Shown piece after piece: positions 54,233 to 64,000 of a stretch of 64,000 nucleotides of DNA. Source of the DNA: Branchiostoma floridae (taxonomy: Eukaryota; Chordata; Leptocardii; Amphioxiformes; Branchiostomatidae); contig NC_049989.1 in the NCBI RefSeq assembly GCF_000003815.2, positions 20,617,448 through 20,681,447 of the forward strand, given 5' to 3'. How positions within the stretch are numbered: position 1 is the first letter of the stretch; each line of letters opens with the position of its first letter. Below the pieces are notes generated by a model. The model was not told the origin of the DNA. It searched no databases and saw nothing but the letters and a program-made list of their open reading frames with translations. The position numbers and the translations under genes are program-made.

Positions 54233-54525
54233 GTTGGTATTCCAAGTCTCGCAAAGTCTCGAGTTTGGCAGAAGATCTTAGGTTACAAAGATCGCTCTAA
54301 CTCTGTTTTAGACAAACCAAAGTTTAAAACACGAAAACAGTATTATTCTGAATGGATATATGATTAATGACATCCCGTATATTGTGAGGAAAAGGCGCAG
54401 AAAATGGGTAAAATTGGGCAGTATATTTTGGTCACGTGATGATCTATGACGAGACTTGGCGTGAAGACAGGTTCCGGTGTGGAGGGAAAGTGCCGACGTC
54501 GTGAAGAAGTTCCTCACAAGAAATC
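54233..54525. promoter_or_regulatory. Bidirectional promoter of RPUSD4 and DRG1
   Basis: 293 bp separate the two start codons. It contains gtcacgtga (54431-54439), an E-box of the USF/TFE (CLEAR) type, and tctcg repeats, with no TATA box. The RPUSD4 start codon lies in acatggcggcgccc, a YY1-type element overlapping the ATG. ggcgggaaa and ggcgcgaaaa, E2F-like sites, sit just inside RPUSD4 exon 1 (about 54161-54178). Confidence 0.7.
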
Positions 54526-57500
54526 ATGGGCGTCTTGGAGAAAATAGCCGAGATCGAGTCCGAGGTGAGGTACCAACAGTCTTAAGAACATCTAGAATTG
54601 AACGGTTTTACTAAAACCACACACACTGCCAGCAAATATGCTATTTTTACGAAAATGTACGACGAACATATTGCATCACAGATGGAATTGGGGGGGGGGG
54701 GGTTCTAGAGTAGAGCATACATGTAGTAGAGTTCTTCGGTCAGGTAGGAGTGCTAATAACTTTTTTGACAGTACATATGTTTAAAATTGACAAATATAAA
54801 ATAACAATTCAATATGAAATTCAACATTTTTTTCAGGTTTCAAGTGTGTGTGTACATAAGTCAAAGATTGATTGATTGATGGAATCAGATGCTATTATCT
54901 TTTTTTTTCGAATTTCATGAAAATGATAGCTGAACTTGCAATAATTTATGAACTAGTACATTAGTTTAGTCGAAGTGTTTTGCTTTAGCTGTCTGGCCGT
55001 TTCCAAACAAAGCATATGCACAATTATCCGATATGGTGCACAATTATCCGATATGGTCCGAAAGTGCAAAAATTAGGTGCACAGCTCCAATTTTGGATGC
55101 ACAAAAACAAAAGTCCATGTACACCCAATATTTTTTCATGTAATGCTTCATATTAATGATGCTCGTGGTAAAAACCGATGTAGATGGCTCGGACCCAGAA
55201 GAACAAGGCGACCAGCGCCCATTTGGGTCTGCTGAAGGCTCGTCTGGCGAAGCTCCGACGGGAACTCATCGAACCAAAAGGTGGCGGCGGCGGGAAAGCA
55301 GGAGAAGGTAGATATCCCAGCTGAAAAAAAGAACTTGCAACTTAACGTGCTAGAATATTCAAGTCAGTGTTATAAATCACAGACAGTCAAACCTTTACAT
55401 TTCTATTACTGGGCAAACCCCCTTCAGAGGCATCCCCCCCAGGTGTCACGAGGTGCACGGCACTAGTGTGGCCGGTGGTGGTGCTCCAACAAAAATAATA
55501 AGTGCAAGAAAGTAATAACAAAAAGGGTGTGAGTGATGGCCACACTAGTGGTCTTTGAACATGTACATAGATCTACAAATGATCAGCATAAAGACCACTT
55601 GGCCATTGTGACCATTTTTGGATGGTCCCTTTATGTATGATATTTCCCATTGACACTAGTTAGCATAAGGAATCCTGTCTATAGTGTCCATATGGTCCTC
55701 TTGGGCAGGTTTGGATTGAGCCATGAAGCCTACTTGCTGTGGCCTGTAGAAACTCACATTATGAACAATTAAATCAAATGATAAAACAGTTCACAGTTTA
55801 ACAAAACAGACAGCACTCCTCACCTCACCTCACCGCTCCCATAGCCTCACCGGCCGTAGGGGCAGCAATGCCATCAACATAAGTTTTCCATCTTCGTCTA
55901 TCTTCGGCCAAGGTTTCTAGTTTCTAGACAGCACTAGTCAGTGATAATTATAAAGTTTGGCTTGATTGAATTATTCTTGTCTCCATGTAGGTTTTGATGT
56001 TGCCAAGACAGGAGATGCCAGGATTGGGTTTGTTGGTGAGTTCTCTCTTTTCCTGTTGGAAGAAAATTTCTTGTTACAAAAAAATTCTGTGGAAAATTTG
56101 AAATGATGAACTAAAAAAAGTTTTAAGCAAGGCAAAAGCTGTACTAACTTACTACCAAGGCAGGTTTTGTTTTCACATACAATGATTTTTCTTATTTTGA
56201 TCCTGTACTGAAGAAAATAATTCAATCCCTGCAGTGTTCTAGAAAAGTCTGTGTGAATGTTTTAATTCAGGTTTCCCCTCTGTGGGTAAGTCGACCCTCC
56301 TGAGTAACCTGTGTGAATGTTTCAGGTTTCCCCTCCGTGGGTAAGTCGACCCTCCTGAGTAACCTGTGTGAATGTTTCAGGTTTCCCCTCCGTGGGTAAG
56401 TCGACCCTCCTGAGTAACCTGGCTGTGTGAATGTTTCAGGTTTCCCCTCGGTGGGAAAGTCGACCCTCCTGAGTAACCTGGCTGTGTGAATGTTTCAGGT
56501 TTCCCCTCCGTGGGTAAGTCGACCCTCCTGAGTAACCTGGCTGTGTGAATGTTTCAGGTTTCCCCTCCGTGGGTAAGTCGACCCTCCTGAGTAATCTGGC
56601 AGGTGTGTACTCCGAGGTGGCTGCTTATGAGTTCACCACCCTCACTGAGTAACCTGTGTGAATGTTTCAGGTTTCCCCTCCGTGGGTAAGTCGACCCTCC
56701 TGAGTAACCTGGCTGTGTGAATGTTTCAGGTTTCCCCTCCGTGGGTAAGTCGACCCTCCTGAGTAACCTGTGTGAATGTTTCAGGTTTCCCCTCCGTGGG
56801 TAAGTCGACCCTCCTGAGTAACCTGTGTGAATGTTTCAGGTTTCCCCTCCGTGGGTAAGTCGACCCTCCTGAGTAACCTGGCTGTGTGAATGTTTCAGGT
56901 TTCCCCTCCGTGGGTAAGTCGACCCTCCTGAGTAACCTGTGTGAATGTTTCAGGTTTCCCCTCCGTGGGTAAGTCGACCCTCCTGAGTAACCTGGCAGGT
57001 GTGTACTCTGAGGTGGCTGCTTATGAGTTCACCACCCTCACCACCGTACCCGGGGTCATCAAGTACAAGGGTGCAAAAGTTCAGGTAAGGTCATCATAAA
57101 GTTCAGGTTAGGTCACAATACTGTTTATGCAGTTCTCAGAGATTTAATTTCTTGGGGGCAGGAGTGTTCATGGTGGTTTTAAGTAGTGCCATATGCTGAA
57201 GTCACGTACTGTAATGGAAAAATGTTTTGCAGTGGTTTTGAGTTTGCGGTGAAGTGGCCTTTGCCAAAACTGCAAACATAAAACCACTGCAAACATTTCT
57301 TCATTTACAGTTTTAACTTAAAGCTTAAAAGTTCAGGTAAGGACACAAGTTGGTGATCGATGTACATTACGTAGTTTAACATGTAATGTCAGGGCAAGAA
57401 TTGTTTTCTGTTAAATTCAAGTTTAACTTTTAGAACTATTAAATTTTGTTGGCTAAAACTGTACAAACATATGGAAAGGACCGTGGAATTGTTCATGTCA

Positions 57501-60500
57501 ACTGGTTGTTAGGGCCATTGGTTGTTAGGAAATACATGTAGGTGACATCCCACTGTATTTGTTTTTGCACAGTTGCTGGATCTTCCAGGTATTATAGAAG
57601 GAGCAAAGGATGGAAAAGGCAGAGGGAAGCAAGTTATTGCAGGTTTGTCCAGTTTATTTACTGTCATCTTTACTACTATTTGTTGCTGTAAACAGCATTT
57701 GTTATTCTTATTAATTATGTATACTGTAGAATTGAGGGGAAAACTGGTATACAGGCAGGCTTTTAGCAAGGTATGCGTCAACGTGTCATCTGGACGCACT
57801 TTTCTTAGAATAACAAGAAATTTGATGCCCCTGGACGCCCTATACTAGTGAGAAAATCTTCTGACAAGCATGAAATTCTGATTGACCAGGGTTGCAACCA
57901 GGTCATCTGTGGTCAAAGTCTTCTACTGTGACATCTGTAACAGTATTTTTGCCTCTTGGGATACCTTAGAATGCACTGTTTTAACTTAAAACCATGAAAA
58001 ACTCTGCACCATGGAAGGTGGATGCCCCCTACAATAGTCACTTACCGCGACTCACTAATGAGTTTGGACTCCCTATTATAAACTCCTAGCTAAAAGCCTG
58101 TATACAGGCTAACTGTTAAGAGTGCAACACCTATGTTCAAAATTTCCCACTGTTAGTATAAAAAATAAGTTTCAAATGCAATTTTTTCCTGTCATCTGTA
58201 GTTGCCCGTACCTGCAGTCTGATATTCATCGTGTTGGACGTTCTGAAGCCGCTCGGACACAAGAGACTCATCGAGCACGAACTGGAGGGGTTCGGAATCA
58301 GGTAAACTCAGATTTTATGTAACTGGTGTAATATACATGTATATGGCCTTGAGACTAAATGATAGTAGTACGGTCGCCTTGTATTTGTAAGGTGGTGGGT
58401 TTAAATCTTCTGCAAAGTCATACCAAAGACTTGTACAAAAAAATGGTACAAACGGCTTTCTCTGCTTAGCACTGAGCTCTTAAGTTAAAATGAGAAAACG
58501 TATGGGAGTTGAACACACATCACTTCCAGTGTACTAGCCAGGGTTTTACTAGCCCCTGCTGTAGTGGCCTGTTTGTCCCAAGGGTTATGGAAGTAGAGGT
58601 AGGCCCCTCCCTATACACCTGTTTGGGAAGGATTTAACTTACTTAATGTCAACATTTGGTGGAAAGATGGCCTAATTTGTATTGTCTTTAGATATTGCTG
58701 GTAGAGAAGCACCTTTTATGAGGGTTGCCACACATTTTTTTTCCTTCTGAGTGATTGAGACTTTCTTTCTTGGACAGGTTGAACAAAGAGCCCCCAAACA
58801 TTCACTTCCGCAAGAAGGACAAGGGAGGTATCAACTTCCAGCCCTCAGTAAGACAATTTTCCGTTTGCAACTTGTAGACATCATCATTATGTGATTGTGT
58901 AGAAAATTATGCCATTGCTTTATTAATACATTATTGACGGAACAATGGACAGTGAAGTAATCATTGTACACACTTACACACAACAAACACACCCACACAC
59001 ACACTCCTAAAATTGTAATGATACATGTACTATCTGACCCTTACCTCCCCCATGACTTCAATGAAAAGCAGCCTGCAGGCCGATTTGAGCTTCTTATGGA
59101 TAAATAAAGGTTCAAGCAAAGAAACTAGTCTGTAATTAGTAAATGCCCCCTCTCCACAGGTACCACAGTCAGAGCTGGATTCAGACCTGGTGAAACAGAT
59201 CCTGGCAGAGTACAAGATCCACAACGCTGACATCCTGGTCAGGTACGACGCTAGCGCTGATGACTTGATCGACGTCATCGAGGGAAACAGGTGGGACTTT
59301 TTATTTGTTTCTTCATTTATTTGTTTGTTTTGCTGGTGCAATGGCCTAGTGGGTAGAGTGTTCGCCTTGCATTCGGAAGGTCGTGAGTTCGATCCCGGCT
59401 GAGTCATACCAAAGACTATAAAAATGGTACATGCTGCTTTCTCTGCTTAGCACTGAGCATTCGGGAAAGAGTATGGAAGTTGAACACACACCACTACCAG
59501 TGGACTAGCCCCCTGCTGTAGTGATTGCGTTGTGTGTGGCCCAGGGCTAACGAAACAGAGATGGGCACCGCCCTATGCGCCAGAAATGGGCACTGCCCTT
59601 GGCGTGGGAAGGGTTTAACTTTTTTAACTTAACTCATTTATTTGTTTGCTTTATATTGTTTTTAGTACATGTACCGAAAGTCTTTTTGCTCCCTTTGCTG
59701 ATATCTTTGCTGATCTGTATTCTGTGAATAGTTTTATCTGGTTTGAAAATCACTGGCTGAGAAAGTTATTGTATTGATTGCCCATAAAAGGAAGGTCACT
59801 GAATCATTGACTCGACTACAATGTAGCATTTGGTTCTGTACATACATCCATGCAACATTACTTGTATTGTTTGAAAAAAAAAGGAAAAATGTAGCATGCA
59901 TATGTGTGAAAATTTTTCTGTTTTACCTTCTTCTAGGGTCTACATTCCCTGCATTTTTCTGCTCAACAAAATTGACCAGATCTCCATTGAAGTAAGTATT
60001 GTAGACTTACAAATAAAGATTTCTATATTATTCTTTGGTTATAGTAGACAATATATTACTGTGACTGTTGATAGTTGATACCACTACAATTCTAGAGATG
60101 CTGTAAGCTGTACCATGTCATTCAATTAAATGGTTGCTACATGTATGTTGCATGTAGCAGAGGATGTAATATGTCGTACCTTGTACAGTTGTTGTGCAGT
60201 TAAGTTATTGATAAACATCTCAATAACCATTTCCCCATCAGGAGCTGGACATCATCTATAAAATCCCCCACTGTGTGCCCATCTCTGCTCACCACAAGTG
60301 GAACTTTGACGACTTACTGGAGAAAATGTGGGAGTATCTCGACCTGGTCAGAATGTAAGCCACTCAACACCTCTGTTTTATCTTGGCATGTCCCAGACTA
60401 ATAGTTTTTCATAAATTTGAAGAGGGGGAAGTTATATTGTTTTTGGCTTGTCCATTTTTGACTTCAGGTCTGTCTATGTTTCATTATGTGCTTGTGTGGT

Positions 60501-63049
60501 TTGCCATTACTGATTTCAATGCTTTTGGGGCTATTTCTTAAAATAAACGCCTTCAAACTTCATTTCATCTTTACGTCTTAACTTGCTGACTTGCATGTGC
60601 ATGGTGTTTCCAGCAATTCATTTAATCACAGCAGGGAGTAAAGTGCTTACCAACAAGCTTTTGATGAATTTCATTATACTACTCAAATTGAATAAGCCTA
60701 TGTCAGCTTGTGTATAGAAATCAGGGCTATCTCCAGGGTTTTCTTTTTCCTACCCAGCTCATTGTTTGGAAGCCCATTTTCTTCATATGCATGTATAGAC
60801 CTATCATTTCAAGGATACAGTAGAAGCCGTTTAATTGCACGGCCTATTTGCCAGCGTATTTCGTGCAATTATCCAGCTGGTGCAATAATGCAAAGATATT
60901 CAGCTGGACCGCTGCAGTTAACAGAAGTGTGCATTAATCTGTTATGCAATTATGCTTCTACTGTACTAAAATACATTTTTAACATTTCATGTCATGAAGG
61001 TAAAATTTTTGGATGTCAGATTGTAGGTAAAAAGATAAGATTTTTTATATTGTCAATCACAGATAAACTTTCATTCTAATGCTTGGCCATTTGCCTTGAT
61101 TTCCAGTTACACGAAGCCGAAGGGTCAGCTTCCCGACTACGAGGCCCCGGTGGTGCTGGACCACAGGCACTCAGCCATCGAGGACTTCTGCAACAAGCTC
61201 CACAAAAGCCTCATCAAGGAGTTTAAATAGTACGTCTCTCTGTACTGTACTAAATCTCATGACTTAAAAAATCCTTGGAGCATCTTCAACATGGGAAAAA
61301 GGCATCAAATTTTTCAACAAGACTAACAGTGACTGAACTCAGTTAAACAGAGTTGTTTACCTTTGCCAAAATTAGATTTAGGGTGAGTTTGTCTGCATGT
61401 GTCTGTGTCATAGCAGCTTACTAATGGACTGCAGCGAAACTTTGATATCTTGTGTTCTGGACATACTGCCCGCAGCGGTCTTGATTTTTGAGTGGTAGAT
61501 AGCTCTTGTGGCCCTGGCAACTTTTTTTAAACTGCTGGGGCCAATGCTGTTTCAAACTTTGGACGAGAATACATGTAATTCAAGAATCTGTTGATGGATT
61601 ATTAAGATATGTATATTTTTTCTCTGTTACTTAATGGTGTCCTTATAAAGTGTCCTTGTAATGACTTACCTGCTGTGAAATCCTGTCCCTGTTCCCCAGT
61701 GCCCTTGTGTGGGGATCCTCTGTCAAACATCAACCCCAGAAAGTCGGCAAGGAGCATATTCTGCATGACGAGGATGTCGTCCAGATTGTCAAAAGGTAAC
61801 TTTTTTGTTCTTAATCCTCACCTTGACTTTAAGTACACTGTACTTAAGACTTGAACCCTCTCCCTTCGTTCTATAACCCAATTAACAATACACATTTGGT
61901 GCTTAACAGTTACCTTAGCAGGCTTAAGGTTTATTACCTCTATGAAATATTCATGGAGGTTATAATGGCACCGTGGGGGCAGTGGGGGCCGTCGCCCCCA
62001 CAAAAAATAGGTCGTGGGGGCGTTGCCCCCACAATAAAATCAGCTGAAACACCCAAAAATCAAATTGAAACCCTTGTGAAAATTTTCACTGATGAAATTT
62101 TCATCAAATCTTGCTAGTCTACTCACTAACTGGCAAAATTTGCCGCTGAAAATGCAGGAAATGACGTTTCAGAGGGTCCAAAATTTCAAAGGACTCACGC
62201 CTTTGGCACTGGACATGGTGGGGTTGCCGGAGCGTCGTCCCCCACGACCCTTTTTACTAGTAGAAATTTCATTACCAAAGTTAGCTTTGTTTACATGCAA
62301 ATTGTTCCCCTCAAATGCAGGAAATGGCATTTGAAATGTCCTGATTTCAAAATTTCTCCAGAACTCTTTTGTGACGGCTTGCGCCTTTGGGGCTCACGAC
62401 AACGTAGTGCAAAATATGTTGGGGCGTGGGTCGTCTCCCTCAAAAATCGTTTTCACTACTATAGAAGTGTCATTAAATTCAGCTTACTCTGTCAGCAAAA
62501 TCTGTCCCTCAAAATGCAGGAAATGCCGTTTCAGAGGATTTAGATTTAAAAATTTCCCAGAACCTACCTTGCAACGGCTCGTGCCTTAACCGCTCGAATT
62601 GGTGAAAATATGTTGGGGGTGTCGCCCTCAATAAAAAGCTAAAACTATGTGTATTTTTGATGGAAATGCCATTGAAGTTAGCCTAGTCTGGCAGCAAAAT
62701 TTTCCCCTCAAAGGCAGGAAATAGCGTTTCAGAGGGTTTGGATTTTAAAGGGTTTGGACCCTAGAAGGTCACGCCTCCGGCGCGACGCCTCGGGCCTTCG
62801 GCCCTCGATTCAGTGCTATGAAAAAATTTCGCCCCCACAACTAAGAAATGGTGCCGCCGCCTCTGTATATGTTCACTAGCATTTGTGTGTGTGTCTGTCT
62901 GTGTGTGTATCTATCTTTGTGTGTGTGTCTGTTTCTGTATGTGTGCAAGTGTGTGTGTGTGTGCATGTATGTGTGCATGTGTGTCTGGATGTATTGTTTT
63001 CATACTTGGTTGATGACCAACATGTAAACTGCTGTTTTTCAGAGTCTGA
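54526..63049 (+). CDS. DRG1: DRG1: developmentally regulated GTP-binding protein 1 (13 exons, 367 aa)
   Basis: Exons: 54526-54564, 55184-55307, 55991-56035, 56954-57084, 57573-57642, 58202-58301, 58778-58847, 59160-59290, 59937-59991, 60242-60354, 61107-61229, 61700-61795, 63043-63049. They give 1104 bp including TGA with all phases consistent; 367 aa equals the vertebrate protein. N-terminal HTH region ([20 protein letters not shown]), G1 GFPSVGKST (70-78), G3 DLPG (116-119), G4 NKID (247-250), G5 SAH (270-272), and a C-terminal TGS domain. It ends ...VQIVKRV. DRG1 is a cytosolic Obg-class GTPase that associates with ribosomes and is stabilised by DFRP1/ZC3H15 (family knowledge). DRG2 is excluded by residues such as [20 protein letters not shown]. 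The exon 4 region carries an array of decoy copies (56271-56953). Poly(A) signal at 63690. Confidence 0.96.
56264..56953 (+). repeat. 11 extra tandem copies of the DRG1 exon 4 acceptor and P-loop segment
   Basis: Exon-like starts (gtttcccctcc...) lie at 56271, 56326, 56381, 56440, 56499, 56558, 56671, 56730, 56785, 56840 and 56899, with the real exon at 56954. Unit lengths are 55, 59 or once 113 bp. Ten copies have ttcag before the start preceded by tgaatgt; the first has ttaattcag. All but copy 4 (gggaaagt) contain gtgggtaagt, a consensus donor inside the P-loop codons. Copy 6 is long, running to the codons for TTLT. The 55/59 difference is the presence of ggct at the join. Confidence 0.95.
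57117..57313. repeat. MITE family 3, CpG-depleted copy in DRG1 intron 4
   Basis: Ends tactgtttatgca / aactgtaaatgaa with an interior (catggtggttttaa, tgcagtggtttt, ccactgcaaacat) that matches 35911-36125 if CG is read as TG or CA. An old, decayed relative. Confidence 0.6.
58350..58640 (+). mobile_element. SINE family 2, diverged copy in DRG1 intron 6
   Basis: Aligns with 59328-59640: gtcataccaaagact, ctttctctgcttagcactga, gttgaacacaca, ctagcccctgctgtagtg. Confidence 0.65.
59328..59640 (+). mobile_element. SINE family 2, best preserved copy (DRG1 intron 8)
   Basis: tRNA-like head with box A tggcctagtgggtagagtg and box B gagttcgatcccgg about 40 bp later. The body has ctttctctgcttagcactga and ends in a short tttaactta repeat. 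Confidence 0.75.
60818..60963. mobile_element. Pogo-like MITE, copy 3
   Basis: TA on both flanks; 5' end cagtagaagccgtttaattg, 3' end ...gcttctactg; 146 bp, in DRG1 intron 10. Confidence 0.7.
61436..61610. repeat. Dispersed repeat related to 13.38-13.55 kb
   Basis: Shares gtgttctggaca, tttcaaactttggacgagaa and gttgatggattatt with the repeat in the gene B 5' intron. In DRG1 intron 11. Confidence 0.55.
61930..62875. repeat. Four-unit tandem repeat in DRG1 intron 12
   Basis: About four diverged units of 175-200 bp, each with a core tcccctcaaa.tgcaggaaat and t.tcagaggrt, and separated by GC-rich cgtcgcccccaca segments. Outer segments ggcaccgtgggggc and atggtgccgccgcc may be the inverted ends of a larger mobile element. 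Confidence 0.65.
62885..62990. repeat. (TG)n-rich microsatellite before DRG1 exon 13
   Basis: About 100 bp of imperfect gtgtgtgtctgtgtgtgta, 50 bp upstream of the last acceptor. Confidence 0.85.
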
Positions 63050-63689
63050 AGTGCCTGATGCATCCTGAATGTCACAGCAAGAAGGAAAATGTCGCACACC
63101 TGACAACACATGCAGAATGCTTCATTTCTTTATTTAAACCAGCTGCAAGTTGATGAAAATGTCTAAAAAAATGTCAATGTTCCAATAAGAACTAGTTAAC
63201 ACTATTATAACAGGAGAGACAAGCTAGGCTAGCCAAAGCTAGGCTCCACTAGGCCAGGCTAGGTAAAGTGATATCTTTTCTGTTTCAATGATCTGAAATT
63301 TTATGATGCCAATGTGTACAAATGTATGATATCTCTGTTGGTAGCTTGAACTGTGTGAGTTCTTGTTTTATGTTTGGGAAGACAAAAAAGCTGGTCAGTT
63401 GAATGTCTTGCAAGTTAAGAAAATTCTCTGATTGCAAAGTGCAGACATCTTCAGCAACTTGAATACCTTGAATGGAAAAAAAAATACTATGTCTCTCTTA
63501 GAAATGTAAGTAAATAACAGATGTTTTAATTAAAAATACATTAGAACAGGCAAAAGTCTTTATACAATGAAGTTAACACACACACACATACACACACAAA
63601 AGCAATAGAGAAAACGAAAATCAAAAGTTGTTTAAATTTTAGTTTATTTTGCCTGCATGTAAAGGATTGCATGAGCAATGAAACCTGTG

Positions 63690-63695
63690 AATAAA
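63690..63695 (+). terminator. Candidate poly(A) signal of DRG1 (AATAAA)
   Basis: aataaa in ctgtgaataaaccatg, followed by cattgtgtgttgcctctgtt, a GT-rich downstream element. It would give a 3' UTR of about 640 bases. Confidence 0.6.
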
Positions 63696-64000
63696 CCATG
63701 TTTGATATTATATGCCTCATTGTGTGTTGCCTCTGTTGCACTTATTAAGTGTGAATGAGTGAGAAAGAAATGGTTACATGTCATTTAGTTTCAGTTTATT
63801 GTTTGATCTACTGTTAAAGGGGCCCAGGGCAGTTTTTAGAGCATTCATATAATAATAGATTAAAAATATTCTGGATGAGACAATCGGTGCGATATTGACA
63901 TTTACTTTAACATTCTAGCACATTTGTATCATTACTTTGTACTTTCAGTGTTTAAAAGGACGCACAAACATACCGCAAACGGCCCCCGTTGATTTATTGG

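Noticed and set aside
56264-56953. CRISPR-like array
   Set aside because: The regular 55/59-bp repeats are a direct tandem of exon/intron-junction DNA without unique spacers, in a eukaryotic intron.
54526-63049. DRG2 as identity of the GTPase
   Set aside because: Residues around the P-loop and switch regions ([28 protein letters not shown]) and the 367-aa length fit DRG1, not DRG2.

Overview
The window is eukaryotic DNA. It has spliced genes with GT-AG introns, AATAAA poly(A) signals, tRNA-derived SINEs, many TIR elements, and one scaffold gap of exactly 100 N (49010-49109). Gene content and repeat style fit an invertebrate deuterostome, most plausibly a cephalochordate (amphioxus, Branchiostoma). 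That assignment is inferred; no species-diagnostic sequence was compared.

Region 1 (about 0.9-46.6 kb) is a tandem cluster of five paralogous single-pass receptor genes, all on the + strand and spaced 8-11 kb. I call them A to E, with start codons at 4524, 15316, 25136, 33238 and 42863. Each encodes a signal peptide, LRRNT, a variable number of 24-residue LRRs, LRRCT, a Ser/Thr/Asn-rich stalk, one TM helix and a tyrosine-rich cytoplasmic tail, all in one coding exon. The start codon lies just after a conserved acceptor (...ggcag). About 1.2-3.3 kb upstream lie repeated promoter/5'-exon cassettes, called X and Y here. About 2.0-3.4 kb downstream lies a conserved AATAAA module. The cluster is a mosaic: the C and D upstream regions are near copies, the C and E far-upstream regions are near copies, and E joins a B-type leader to a D-type receptor body. 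The tails differ most. A is cut short by a frameshift. B, D and E carry repeats of a tyrosine motif. C has a different tail with a proline-rich PVPPRK segment and three YxxP motifs spaced exactly eight residues apart.

Region 2 (47.2-63.7 kb) is a head-to-head pair of housekeeping genes sharing a 293-bp intergenic promoter. RPUSD4 (mitochondrial RluA-type pseudouridine synthase, - strand, 7 exons) faces DRG1 (developmentally regulated GTPase 1, + strand, 13 exons, 367 aa). Both are rebuilt here exon by exon with consistent phase. Both carry local tandem duplications of pieces of their own exons. The most striking is a 12-copy array of the acceptor plus P-loop (G1) part of DRG1 exon 4. RPUSD4 shows partial extra copies of exons 2, 3 and 7.

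Mobile DNA: a Penelope-like retroelement fragment with an inverted 5' end and a 13-bp candidate target duplication (2389-3923); a 1.19-kb hAT-like TIR element in RPUSD4 intron 1; a 1-kb foldback next to the stop codon of gene C; three pogo-like MITEs; several other MITE families; two SINE families; and LINE RT remnants.
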